From Aurantiochytrium sp. KH105 (lineage: Eukaryota; Sar; Bigyra; Thraustochytrida; Thraustochytriidae), in contig BGKB01000018.1 in the NCBI GenBank assembly GCA_003116975.1, positions 310,001 to 374,000 on the forward strand: 64,000 nt of DNA. Reading direction: 5' to 3'. The translations under genes were made by a program, and so were the position numbers. The notes beneath the pieces are model-generated. The model saw only the letters and a program-made list of their open reading frames with translations, was not told where the DNA came from and did not search any database. This document shows, piece after piece, positions 46,529-55,815 of this stretch (the stretch's first letter is position 1; each line of letters opens with the position of its first letter).

Positions 46529-47092
46529 AAATCTGTATGGTTTCGGGTTCGTGTACACCTATATAGATTGCGAAGGCCTCTTGGGACACGGGCAAGCTGC
46601 TCTCGGTAGGAGGCCATGCTCAAATCAAACTCAAGAATTAGAACAACGCAAAGTGAATGTCATATTTTTTTTATCGTAGATCGTCGCGATTGTCGTGGAG
46701 AGTTACGGTGGCTCGCAAGGCGTGCGAAAGACACAAAGGAACTGAGACTTGCCAGGCTTTATAGAAAACAAAAAAGTTGTTTGTTACTAGATGTGAGTGA
46801 CCTCGGCAACCTCGTACGAAACGATGTCAATTTTGTTTGACAGGTCATTGCGCTTCGCCCCATACGCTTGAGTCAACCGACAAGGCACATCATTTCTAGG
46901 TGTCTACTTGATTTATTCAGATAAATGGTCAACGTAAGAATGAAACTCTGTGAAGGCCCAAGCTCAACCTCAAGCTCGCACACACTGCGAGCCCGCGCTG
47001 AGCGAAAGTGGGACGTACTTAACATCGGAGAATGCAAAATTAGTGCCAGACGAGAAAAAAGGAAATTCGAAAGAGAAAATGAAGCATAGAAA
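46529..47092. other. Convergent intergenic region
   Basis: 564 bp of AT-richer sequence between convergent stops; no gene or repeat of note. Confidence 0.5.
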
Positions 47093-48139
47093 TTATTTCT
47101 TGACGGGAAATTTCTCGTCGCGGTTGTGGGGCTTCATGTGGATCTCATACCAGCACTCGGGAAAGTCCTTGTCCGAGAAAGCTTGAAAGGGCGAGATCGG
47201 GATGATGCTGTAAGGGTTGATCTTCTTGTGACTGCATGTGTAGTGCGTGCGCGCATCATCAATATCCACGGTGTCACGCACGCCAGGCATCTGCAGGATC
47301 TCCTTGAGATGCTCAAAAACGTGCGGGCAGGACTCGGAAATTCGGCGCGTGCACTTAAAGTGCGAAGCGTAGATTTCGTCAAAACGAACGCTGGTCACGA
47401 AGAAGCGGACATCCGCCTCGGTGAAGCGGTCGCCAGCAAGGTACCGCTGCTCAGAAAGAATCTTCTCGGCACGATCGAGAGCCTCCCAGACCTCCTTGAC
47501 AGCCTCGTTGTAGGCCTCCTGCGAGGTGGCAAAGCCCGAACGGTACACGCCGTTATTGTACATGGGATAGACCCATTCGTTGACGGCATCAATTTCCTTT
47601 TTGAGGTCTTCCGGGTAGAGATCAACGCCGGCAAAGGGCGCGGACTTGTCGGCAAACTCGTTGAATTCCTTGAGCATACGAATGATCTCGGACGATTCGT
47701 TCGAGACGATCTTGTTCTGCTTCTTGTCGAAAAGAACGGGCACGGTGAACTTGGTGGTCTTGCCCTGGGGGTCGACCTTTTCGTACAGCTCGCGAATGTG
47801 CTTGCATCCGTTGATGGTGTCAGGGCGCTTGTCAGAGAACCACCAACCAATGTGCTGATCCTCCGGGTCGTCGGGCTTAGTGCGAGCCATAATGGGCTCG
47901 ACGGCAATCGTCTCGATAACGTCCTGGAGGCCGAGCAAGGCGCGTACGGCCAGCGTACGGCACGCCCACGGGCACGCCCAGCTATAGTAGATGACATAGC
48001 GATCCTTCTCCGCGGGGAAGTCGGTGCTGCCATCCGCCTTGACCCAGGCTCTGTACTGACTTTCGGTCCGCTGGAACTTGCCATCCTTGGACATCTCGTC
48101 CATCGCCGTCACCGCCTTGCGCTTCTGGCCCTCCGTCAT
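47093..48139 (-). CDS. S-glutathionyl-hydroquinone reductase (Xi-class GST, ECM4/GTO type)
   Basis: 348 residues from ATG 48139; family members are about 320-370. The catalytic Cys lies in YYSWACPWACRT (CPWA motif). Next are KFTVPVLFDKKQNKIVSNES and the helical domain with GVYRSGFATSQEAYNEAV, then ERYLAGDRFTEADVRFF-like sequence and DDARTHYTCSHKKINP near the end, all typical of Xi-class enzymes. These reduce glutathionyl-quinone conjugates. An in-frame upstream ATG at 48313 would add MLARGLGAAAAAAAAVSG-type Ala/Arg sequence that could be a mitochondrial presequence; the DNA there is very GC-rich, so I keep the shorter start and note the alternative. No intron is seen. Confidence 0.9.
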   Translation of the reverse strand: MTEGQKRKAVTAMDEMSKDGKFQRTESQYRAWVKADGSTDFPAEKDRYVIYYSWACPWACRTLAVRALLGLQDVIETIAVEPIMARTKPDDPEDQHIGWWFSDKRPDTINGCKHIRELYEKVDPQGKTTKFTVPVLFDKKQNKIVSNESSEIIRMLKEFNEFADKSAPFAGVDLYPEDLKKEIDAVNEWVYPMYNNGVYRSGFATSQEAYNEAVKEVWEALDRAEKILSEQRYLAGDRFTEADVRFFVTSVRFDEIYASHFKCTRRISESCPHVFEHLKEILQMPGVRDTVDIDDARTHYTCSHKKINPYSIIPISPFQAFSDKDFPECWYEIHMKPHNRDEKFPVKK

Positions 48140-49406
48140 GATGTCTCCTCCCTTTTCTCTGCCCGAGGCGGTCCTGCTTGTCGTCCTCGGCGTCTGCGTC
48201 AGCGTCGTCGACGTCAAGGCCCTCCTGCCCCAGGCCGCGCTCGGCCTCGCGGTCCTCGCCCCGGATACCGCCGCTGCTGCCGCCGCCGCCGCGCCGAGTC
48301 CGCGCGCAAGCATCAACCGCCCGCCCGACCGCGCTGCCGCTCTCGTCGTCGCCGTCGCCGTCCGCCTCGATCGCGATCTGCTCTGCGTCGCTCTGCGCCT
48401 CGTTCTCTCTCTGGCTGGGCCAGCTCGGCACGAGCGGCCTCGGTATCCGAGGGGGCTGCGCCCGGCGCACACCCCTGGGAACGGGAACGGCAACCTCGCA
48501 AGCGAGGCTGGCTGGTGAATACGAGGACTGCGCCGGGGAGGGCAGCAGCAGATCGTGATGGTGGAGGGCTGTGGCGGAGAGAGCTGGAGAACGTAGAGAA
48601 AGCGGAGCGAAGGGAGAGAAAGCGGAGCGAAGGGAGAGAAAGCGGAGCGAATGATGAGTTTGGTGATTCATGGCTTTCCACAGATTGAGGCACACGCGAA
48701 CCCCCGAAAGAGCAGACCCTCTACTTTTCTTCTCATTTCTTCATCATCTATCTGCGTAGGCAGGCTCACTGGTTTTTATAAAAAAAAATTATCTTATCAA
48801 GCATGTTTTGACGTCTTTGTATACTTCTACAGCAACATGGCCCTATCGGAGTGCGTATTGTGTACGCCAGCCAGCGATTTCATGCTTGCCGCCGCTTTTT
48901 CTTTTTCATCGTAATGCTTGGGAATATTCCAGGCTCACGAGAAAGTTGCCGTCGCGTTTGACCCGGACGAATCATCCAGCTCTCAATGTCAATCCTTCAC
49001 TTTGGCTTCCTTCCTCCCTTCGAATGTAGTGTAGTACACACATCGAAACTACCTATCCGTTGAAATTTTTACGAGCCTTCTACAACTCACAGACTCGACC
49101 AACCTGAGCAGCCCGCTTGGTGACGCTGCATCCTACGGAGAAAGGACGGGTAATGAATAGCAAACAGCGCGGAGTCCCGAGAGTCTGTTGCGCGAGTGTG
49201 TGTGCGCGCGCCGTGGTTGGTGCCGGCAGTATACCCCTGGTTGGATCTGGCTGCAACGCGAGAGATCACGGTCCTGGTATCGGGTCCTGAACAGTTCAAG
49301 AGCTAGAGGCAGGGCGCGCAAGGGTCGATCGAAGCGTGGGCGCGACTCGGGACCTCTAGGCTGCTTGCACTACGCAAGAGATCATCTGCGCAAGAGTGCA
49401 CGCGCA
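48140..49406. promoter_or_regulatory. Divergent upstream region (GS-hydroquinone reductase / kinesin-like)
   Basis: 1.27 kb between divergent starts. The left part is GC-rich and may encode a presequence of the reductase; 48595-48652 is a 20-bp tandem repeat; the right part is AT-richer. No gene recognised. Confidence 0.45.
48595..48652. repeat. 20-bp tandem repeat, about 2.9 copies
   Basis: Unit agagaaagcggagcgaaggg repeated nearly perfectly three times, in the divergent upstream region. Confidence 0.93.
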
Positions 49407-52400
49407 ATGAATGTGGAGGTCTTGGTCCGCCTCGTAGCAGGGCCGCGGAGCAAGAGGCGAGGGTCGCGCGTGGGCGATGACGCAAGTCTCTTGAGCGATG
49501 ACCTGCTGCACGACGAGCTCAAAGAAGACCAAGCATCGTCCAGAGGCAGTCACAAAAACACATGCGTGACGGCGTGCAGCTCTACCGCACTGCAGTCCGG
49601 CTTCAAGGTGTTTGATGTCGATGCTGTTCATGAAGTTCCCGCGCGAGTCGCTGAGAGTCATGCAGGCGCACACATGGATAACATTTTCAACAATCTTGTC
49701 CGTCCGGTTGTAGAGGAAAGCCAGCGCACGCAAAAAACGGGGCTCATTCTTATGCAGGGCTGCGCGCACAGAGACGATTTTGCCTGGATGCTTCGCGAAC
49801 TCGTTGTCACTGGTCTACGCATGGGAGGTCCTCATGCAGCCGTCCGCCTCTCTGGCACAGAGATCTGGAACGAAACCACGCGCGACCTCATTTCCCCTGA
49901 AACTCAGGAAGAGCATGTTCTAGCATCCAAGGGCTCAAGCGTTAAAGTTCGTGCGGCCGAGGATGTGACGGGACTTGTCTCACTCTTGCAAAAACGACGG
50001 AAGCGCATGCGTGGGCACAAAGGTTTTCTTTCGCATCTCGTCGTGACGCTGTCATGGGATGACGAATGCTCAATCGACCTCGTGGACCTTGCCGACCCGC
50101 AAGGGGGCGAAGACAAGGATCAACGCAACATCAAAAAGTCTCGCCTGGCCCTCGAAAAGGTACTTTCCGCGCTCAACCAGCCGTCGACGCTCGCGCGCGG
50201 AGGTCATGTTCCTTTTCGCGACTCCAAACTTACACGCGTATTGCAGCCAACTCTGCTCCAGCCGTCGCGTGTCGTCCTCGTGGCGACGGTCAGTGACGCC
50301 GAGGCAGACTCGATCGGCACGCTCGGTACGCTCGAATTCTGTAATAACATTCGACGGTCCAAACGCGCGCGTCGCACCTCGACGATCTCGACTGCGAGCT
50401 CGCATGGATTCAATGGTATTATGGCCGGCGATGTGCATAGTGTTGCCGGTTCAGAGTATTCCAAGCAGTCGTTCTCCACATTGTGCAGTTCCGACGGAAA
50501 GCCACTCGGAATGATGATCGATGAGAGCCGCGATGCGACTGCGGGGCCAAGCGATGGGAGCAGTCATGGCGGACGATCAAGTCGCAGAAGCAGCCGCATG
50601 TGCAGCACCGCTGCCGCCTCGCGAAGAAGGAGCACAGGGGACATGAGAAGTAGCGCCGCTCGACGCTTCCATGGTGGCCAAGAGGAAGCCAGTGCTGCGA
50701 GCAGTGCATCGAGTGCGTTTTTGACCGCCACGAGATCAACGGTCTCGACTCTCGCCTCGGAATCAGGAGCGTCTGCAGAGCCCGGAGACTCGTTCGGCCA
50801 GCTGCAGCGCGACAATCGTGCAAAGGCACGACTCATCAACATCCTCGCGTCCGAAACTGTCGGCAAAGGGGACGCTATCAAATCTCTTGTCCAAGAGTCA
50901 CGCGACAAGCAACAAGCCCTCGAGCTCGCGCAAGAAGAACTTGCCGCCCAACGCGAGATTATCTTGCAAATGCGGGGCCAGATTGAGGAGCAGCAGCTGC
51001 AGATCGAGCAACTGCAAGAACATGGAAGGCGAATCTCGGTTCGCTCGGCGTCTTCGGAGACCGCAGCTTTGAGCGCTCATCGGGAACTTGAAGACCGCGT
51101 TGCAGCCATGCAAAAAGAGAACGAAGTCCTCGTGGCACAGGCTGCGACGGCGGCAGAGGAGTTCACCACCAAACTGCAGCGCCAGAGTGTGGAGATCGAG
51201 GCCCTGCGCGCTGATCTAAGCCTCGCCAAGGCTGAAGAAGCAAACGTGCGTATTCAGCACGACGCAGAGCTGTCGGCGCTGCAAGAAGCATTCAAGGAAG
51301 AGAAGACGGGGCTGAAGCGGGAGGCCATCAATCTCGCGCACGAAGTTTGCACGCTTGAGAAAGACCATGACCGATTTCAGATTGAAGCTGCTGCATCGGC
51401 GCGAGCAGCTCTATGCGCCGAGATGCGAGCAGTCGGTGAGGCCCGGGCCTGGGCTTTGAGAGCGCGGTGTATTCGTCAAGGCGCTGTTTTATTGCTCAAG
51501 GCAGCCTTGCGATCACATGACATTTTGCGCAGCGATCTGCGGACCGCGCTTGGAGCAGCGGCCACGTTCCGCCTTGCAGCTGCTCTCGGAGGCGCAAGCG
51601 CACCAAAGACGGAAACGTCGGCTACCTCCGAGGAACACGACCTGCAGGCGGATCTGCAAAACCAAATTAATCGCCTGGAGACAGCACTGCGAGAGCGCGA
51701 TGCGACCATTGACTCCTTGGAAGCCTTTCTTCTTAGCCCGCCCAGTACGCCGTTTGAAGGCGGCGTGCAATCGCTTCAGAGTTCCCAGGATGGCGGCTTC
51801 GTTGAGTCTCCCGACGTTCGTGGTAGTGCAAGCGAAGACTGGGCAGAGATTGCGCGTCTTCGCGCAGAGCTCGAGGCTGCACGACTGAGATCGGATCGTG
51901 CACAGGATGACAAGCAAAGGGTTCTTGAAGCCCTCGAGCACAAAAATGGAACAATCTCTCAGCTTAGCGCAGAGCGCAACACACTTGCAGAGGAAAAGGA
52001 CAAAATCATGCGCGAGGCTTTCAAGATTGTCGCCTGGCTGCAAGGCGAGGACGACCGCAAGTCCAAGCTCCTTGCATCGTTGCTCAAGGAGAGCGGTAAT
52101 GCGCAATCTGGGGGCATTGTATCGCTCGCCCCGTTGTTGAATCCGTTCTCTGTACAGCAGTACGAGCGTGAAGATTCGGCATCGCGAGCCGATCAGGACC
52201 ACGAGCAGTCAAAAAGTCTCGGCGAGGAACATGACAGCGAACGTTCTGTTGAGGAGAAATCTTACCAAGATGAGCAAGAGGACCAGCTTGCAACGAGTAC
52301 GGATCAGCAACTGAGTGATGACGACGAATTTTCAACACCGCCAGCTCCTCCGACGCCCGTCTATCGTCCCTCTAGGGCTCTCCCGATGCCGTCCCCTTTG

Positions 52401-52415
52401 GCTTCTCTCGATTAA
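49407..52415 (+). CDS. Kinesin-like protein with degenerate motor domain and coiled-coil tail
   Basis: 1,002 residues from ATG 49407, where kinesin similarity starts (MNVEVLVRLVAGP, cf. VxVxVRVRP). Residues about 1-325 follow the kinesin fold: FKVFDVDAVHE, DNIFNNLVRPVVEE, SLLQKRRKRM-type alpha3, IDLVDLADP, NIKKSRLALEKVLSALNQ, HVPFRDSKLTRVLQPTL, VLVATVSD and GTLEFCNNIRR. The nucleotide motifs are not conserved: the P-loop position reads LMQGCAHRDDF (residues 115-125) instead of GQTGSGKT, the switch I SSRSH is HKGFLSH, and switch II DLAGSE is DLADPQ. A Ser-rich linker follows, then coiled coil from about 470-700 and again about 820-880, with an acidic tail. ATP hydrolysis is therefore unlikely; a microtubule-binding or scaffold role is inferred. 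Confidence 0.82.
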   Translation: MNVEVLVRLVAGPRSKRRGSRVGDDASLLSDDLLHDELKEDQASSRGSHKNTCVTACSSTALQSGFKVFDVDAVHEVPARVAESHAGAHMDNIFNNLVRPVVEESQRTQKTGLILMQGCAHRDDFAWMLRELVVTGLRMGGPHAAVRLSGTEIWNETTRDLISPETQEEHVLASKGSSVKVRAAEDVTGLVSLLQKRRKRMRGHKGFLSHLVVTLSWDDECSIDLVDLADPQGGEDKDQRNIKKSRLALEKVLSALNQPSTLARGGHVPFRDSKLTRVLQPTLLQPSRVVLVATVSDAEADSIGTLGTLEFCNNIRRSKRARRTSTISTASSHGFNGIMAGDVHSVAGSEYSKQSFSTLCSSDGKPLGMMIDESRDATAGPSDGSSHGGRSSRRSSRMCSTAAASRRRSTGDMRSSAARRFHGGQEEASAASSASSAFLTATRSTVSTLASESGASAEPGDSFGQLQRDNRAKARLINILASETVGKGDAIKSLVQESRDKQQALELAQEELAAQREIILQMRGQIEEQQLQIEQLQEHGRRISVRSASSETAALSAHRELEDRVAAMQKENEVLVAQAATAAEEFTTKLQRQSVEIEALRADLSLAKAEEANVRIQHDAELSALQEAFKEEKTGLKREAINLAHEVCTLEKDHDRFQIEAAASARAALCAEMRAVGEARAWALRARCIRQGAVLLLKAALRSHDILRSDLRTALGAAATFRLAAALGGASAPKTETSATSEEHDLQADLQNQINRLETALRERDATIDSLEAFLLSPPSTPFEGGVQSLQSSQDGGFVESPDVRGSASEDWAEIARLRAELEAARLRSDRAQDDKQRVLEALEHKNGTISQLSAERNTLAEEKDKIMREAFKIVAWLQGEDDRKSKLLASLLKESGNAQSGGIVSLAPLLNPFSVQQYEREDSASRADQDHEQSKSLGEEHDSERSVEEKSYQDEQEDQLATSTDQQLSDDDEFSTPPAPPTPVYRPSRALPMPSPLASLD

Positions 52416-52814
52416 AAATGACACGATGACACCATATATAAATATTGAGCGAAATCCAACCAGAACTTGATTCAAGCCAAACCTGGAAGTGTGAGAAGCG
52501 TGTCAGCAAATGGGCCTACTGCTTCTTTCCCATTTCTTTTCGTTTTCTCAGAAACATATTCCGCTTGCTTGCTCGCTCGCTCGTGGTGACATGACACCAG
52601 CCAGCTTCATGACCACTGCACGCTTGAGGGACGTCGACTTATGCGCAGGTGACAATTTTCCCTCTTGTCATAGCGTGTCGGCACTTTTGGCGAAATGCGG
52701 TTTTTCTAGGTTTTCTGTCCGTGCTCTTTCTCTGCCTAGTGAAATCTTCTGCTTCTCGCCAAGGATGATTACAAAATCGAAACCAAAAACAATGAAATCA
52801 ATGAAAGGTTACAC
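52416..52814. other. Convergent intergenic region
   Basis: 399 bp between convergent stops; no gene recognised. Confidence 0.5.
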
Positions 52815-53444
52815 TCATGACTTGATCGCGGCATGTTCGCTCCAATAAGCGACAGACTTCAAGTACGATTCTTTATCAAGCGGAACGCCGGAACCTCCTT
52901 CTTCCTTTCCAAGCGCGTTTCGCAGCATGGTGATAGGTTGCATCGGAAGCTCCTTGTCTTGATTTTGAGGTTTGATCGAAATTATACCCCACGGCGCCTT
53001 TTCGTCAGGGTCCCCGGCCTCGCCCATGGACTTATTCTCAACGTTGATTTGCTCGCGCGAATAGAGGATAATGTCAAGCATTTCAGCCTCAGGAACCTCG
53101 TCGATATCGGCGACGTCAAAGAACCGCGCAAGCACGGGCAGTTCTCCCTCGCGACGCGCCTCGTATGCGGTGCGGAGCAGGTGCTTATTCCCTTCTGTAA
53201 TGGCGAGATCAAGCGTGCGTGCGCCGCAAAAATTCTTCATGAAAACATGCTTGCAGAACGGGGCGTATCCGGGCTCCAGACACGCGTCGAGGCCGCCGCG
53301 GCGCTCGATCTCCTCGTTGACCTTGTCCTCGAACGCCTGCTTGTCAAAGGCAATCTTGCCTACCGGCGCGGCCCGCGTCGCCATCTCCTTGGCGGCGACG
53401 AACTGCCGGTGCGCGAACTTGTCGAGCGTCACGAACTTCTGCAT
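52815..53444 (-). CDS. DUF3228 family protein
   Basis: 209 residues from ATG 53444; codons upstream in frame encode a CSL repeat from a 9-bp DNA repeat and are not conserved. It begins MQKFVTLDKFAHRQF and carries the family's conserved blocks: NKHLLRTAYEARREGELPVL, LDIILYSREQI, APWGIISIKPQ, and PMQPITMLRNALGKEEGGSG with the closing SVAYWSEHA. DUF3228 (PF11539) occurs in bacteria and eukaryotes without an assigned function. The protein is soluble with no targeting signal. It shares a 237-bp divergent upstream region with the AP endonuclease gene. Confidence 0.87.
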   Translation of the reverse strand: MQKFVTLDKFAHRQFVAAKEMATRAAPVGKIAFDKQAFEDKVNEEIERRGGLDACLEPGYAPFCKHVFMKNFCGARTLDLAITEGNKHLLRTAYEARREGELPVLARFFDVADIDEVPEAEMLDIILYSREQINVENKSMGEAGDPDEKAPWGIISIKPQNQDKELPMQPITMLRNALGKEEGGSGVPLDKESYLKSVAYWSEHAAIKS

Positions 53445-53475
53445 GGTGCCGCGGCCTGCGCTCCCGCCCTCCTCG

Positions 53476-53512
53476 CTGCACAGGCTGCACAAGCTGCACA
53501 AGCTGCACAAGC
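53476..53512. repeat. 9-bp tandem repeat (CTGCACAAG)
   Basis: About four copies just upstream of the DUF3228 start, in its leader or the shared divergent promoter with APEX. Confidence 0.93.
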
Positions 53513-53681
53513 GCGGCGCCGGCGCTCGGTCGTTCGGCGGTGGTTAGATTTCTGTCGAGCGACGATTGATGGCAAGCCAAAGACTCAACCCAACCGCACT
53601 CTCTGTCGCCGATACCACGATACGAAGACTCGCAACGTTCTTCGTGCTGCGCCGCGAGACGTCGGGAGGCCGGTCACGCGT

Positions 53682-54968
53682 ATGCTGCGTGCGGCAGCAG
53701 GGCTTTCGCGCAGCGTGAAGAAGCCCGCCTTCGTCATGGCGCGGCCAACCCGGGGCATGGCGACCAAGGCAGCCGAGGGCAAGGACGCCCAAAAGCCCGA
53801 CGTCGAGGACAGGAACACCGCCAAGAGGAAGAAATCGACGACGACGACGACGACGACGACGGCAACGGTGAACAAGAAAAAGAAGACGGCCACGAAGGGC
53901 GAGCCAGAGGTCAAGACGACCAAGACTGCGACGAAGACCACAACCAAGACCACGACCTCCAAGAGCAAGAAGAAGGCGGGCGAGGAGGCTGATGGCGCCA
54001 AGAAGGCACCAGCAAAGAGGGCGCGGAAAACGCCGGCGGAAAGAGACGCTGGCAAGACGGTTTTCCCGCGCGAAGCGATCGAACGCAGAGCGGTACCGAG
54101 CGAAGAGGCGAAGCTCTTCAAGGTCCTTTCGTGGAACGTGAACGGCCTGCGAGCCATGGCGCGCAAACAGCCCGCAATGCTGGCTACTCTTGCACAAGAG
54201 GAAAAGCCGCAGATTGTCTGCTTGCAAGAGACCAAGATTCAAGAGTCTCATGTTGGCGACTTTGAAAAGCTCTTGCCTGGATACACGAGCTTCTGGTCCT
54301 GCTCCACGGTGAAAAAGGGCTATGCTGGCACAGCGCTCTTTGTCGCCGATGGATATGAAAAGTGCGAGGTCTCATATGGAATCGGAATGGATAAACACGA
54401 GGGTGAGGGCCGTGCCATCACGGCTCGCCTTCCCTTTTGCAACCTCGTGTCGCTCTATGTTCCAAATGCGGGGCAAGATCTTAAGCGTCTTGAATATCGT
54501 ACCAAGGAGTGGGACCTTGACCTTCGTTCATATCTGCGGGATCTTGAAGCCGAGACCGGCCTACCTTGCATTGTGTGCGGCGACCTGAATGTCGCTCACC
54601 GTGACCTCGACGTGTGGAATCCGGATGCCAAACACGTGCCGAAAACGGCAGGAAGTACACCGGAAGAGAGGGCTTCGTTTACCGAGTTTTTGCACGAGAT
54701 GGAGTACGTCGATGCCTTCCGCTATTTGCATGGCGATGCCAAGGGCCACTTTACGTACTGGTCGATGCGCACGAACGGCCGTCCCTTCAACCGTGGCAAT
54801 CGGCTCGATTACTTTTGCATGCCGCGTCGCGTTGCCGAGGCTGCGGCTACCGACGCGGACACCCCGGTCCGCTTACACGACACTTACGTGCTGCACGAGC
54901 CCACTGTAGGTGTAAGCGACCACTGTCCCGTAGTTTGTGTGCTCGAAGATAGATCGAAAGAGACATGA
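53682..54968 (+). CDS. APEX1: AP endonuclease, exonuclease III/APE1 family, with Lys/Thr-rich N-terminal extension
   Basis: 428 residues from ATG 53682. The start MLRAAAGLSRSVKKPAFVMA looks like a mitochondrial presequence. It is followed by a Lys/Thr/Ala-rich linker to about 140, including an eight-Thr run encoded by an ACG repeat. The catalytic domain keeps all key positions: Asn152 (SWNVNGLRA), Glu183 (CLQETKI), Asp301 and Asn303 (CGDLNVAHRDLD), the NRLDYF block, and Asp413-His414 (VSDHCPV). It cleaves abasic sites in base excision repair. Basic Lys clusters could also serve as nuclear localisation signals, so dual nuclear/mitochondrial targeting is plausible. No intron is seen. Confidence 0.94.
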   Translation: MLRAAAGLSRSVKKPAFVMARPTRGMATKAAEGKDAQKPDVEDRNTAKRKKSTTTTTTTTATVNKKKKTATKGEPEVKTTKTATKTTTKTTTSKSKKKAGEEADGAKKAPAKRARKTPAERDAGKTVFPREAIERRAVPSEEAKLFKVLSWNVNGLRAMARKQPAMLATLAQEEKPQIVCLQETKIQESHVGDFEKLLPGYTSFWSCSTVKKGYAGTALFVADGYEKCEVSYGIGMDKHEGEGRAITARLPFCNLVSLYVPNAGQDLKRLEYRTKEWDLDLRSYLRDLEAETGLPCIVCGDLNVAHRDLDVWNPDAKHVPKTAGSTPEERASFTEFLHEMEYVDAFRYLHGDAKGHFTYWSMRTNGRPFNRGNRLDYFCMPRRVAEAAATDADTPVRLHDTYVLHEPTVGVSDHCPVVCVLEDRSKET

Positions 54969-55088
54969 TAGAAAAAGTAAAGAAAAAACCAAGAAAGCGA
55001 AAGGAGTTTCAAGTGTTCCCCGGGTTCCCCCAACGGCTATCGTTTCATGTATTTCACTCCATTCTGGCACGTGTATACCGACAGAGAC

Positions 55089-55138
<50 letters not shown>

Positions 55139-55815
55139 CATCAGACACCCCTTGCTTGACCGACCCGCAGAGGGCGGGGGGAGGGGCCAGGGGGGAAGAT
55201 AAAGAAGGGAAAAGAAGAAGGCAAAGGAGTAGTAGGGGCCCACGTGAGAGACAGAAGACGATACCTATCACGATTGACTTGACTACTTACCGAACGTGCC
55301 AACGCACTGCGCAACGTGCAAGGCGGCGCTCAGCGAAGGTTGCGAGTGAGACAGCAGGCTTGGCGAAGGACGCTGACGCGGTGCTTCCAAGGCTCGTGCG
55401 CCCTTTAGTAAAGCCAAACGTCTTTTATTGAGCCATCTCATACACGAAAGTACGAGACAGTACGACATCGTTTGGCCAAGTGTTGTTTTGCTTCGTGTAC
55501 CTCGCAGGAAGGGACCAAGCGACTAGCCGCGATCATATTTTGCTTTGTCACTTTCTCACCATCGGCTCGCCTCGCTCTTTCTTCTGGGTTGATCGTTACC
55601 TGTCTTGTCGTCGCACCAAAGAGGCGAGTTCTGCGCGCACATTGCATGCTTGCTTGCTTGCAACAAGCTCGCGCTGGCGGGAAAGTTTTTATACATCGTC
55701 GAGCCAACCTCTCAACCTATCTCACATCGGCTGTCTGCAGTTTCGTCCACCTCAACTTTGGCTTTGGTCTGAGTTGTCCCTTTTTGCCAACCGCGAGGGC
55801 TGCGCAGGGACCCTA
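54969..55815. other. Intergenic region between APEX and Lys-tailed unknown
   Basis: 847 bp with the (ACAG)n array at 55090-55138 and an AT-richer right half. The downstream gene's frame is open from 55480 but lacks a convincing earlier ATG context. Confidence 0.45.
55090..55138. repeat. (ACAG)n tetranucleotide repeat
   Basis: About twelve perfect units in the 3' flank of the AP endonuclease gene. Confidence 0.97.

Noticed and set aside
48140-48313. Mitochondrial presequence of the glutathionyl-hydroquinone reductase from ATG 48313
   Set aside because: Ala/Arg composition fits a presequence but also fits translated GC-rich DNA; not firm enough to set the start.
55480-55815. 112-residue N-terminal extension of the Lys-tailed unknown
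   Set aside because: Leu/Ser/Cys-rich with no continuity of composition with the body of the protein; more likely 5' leader.
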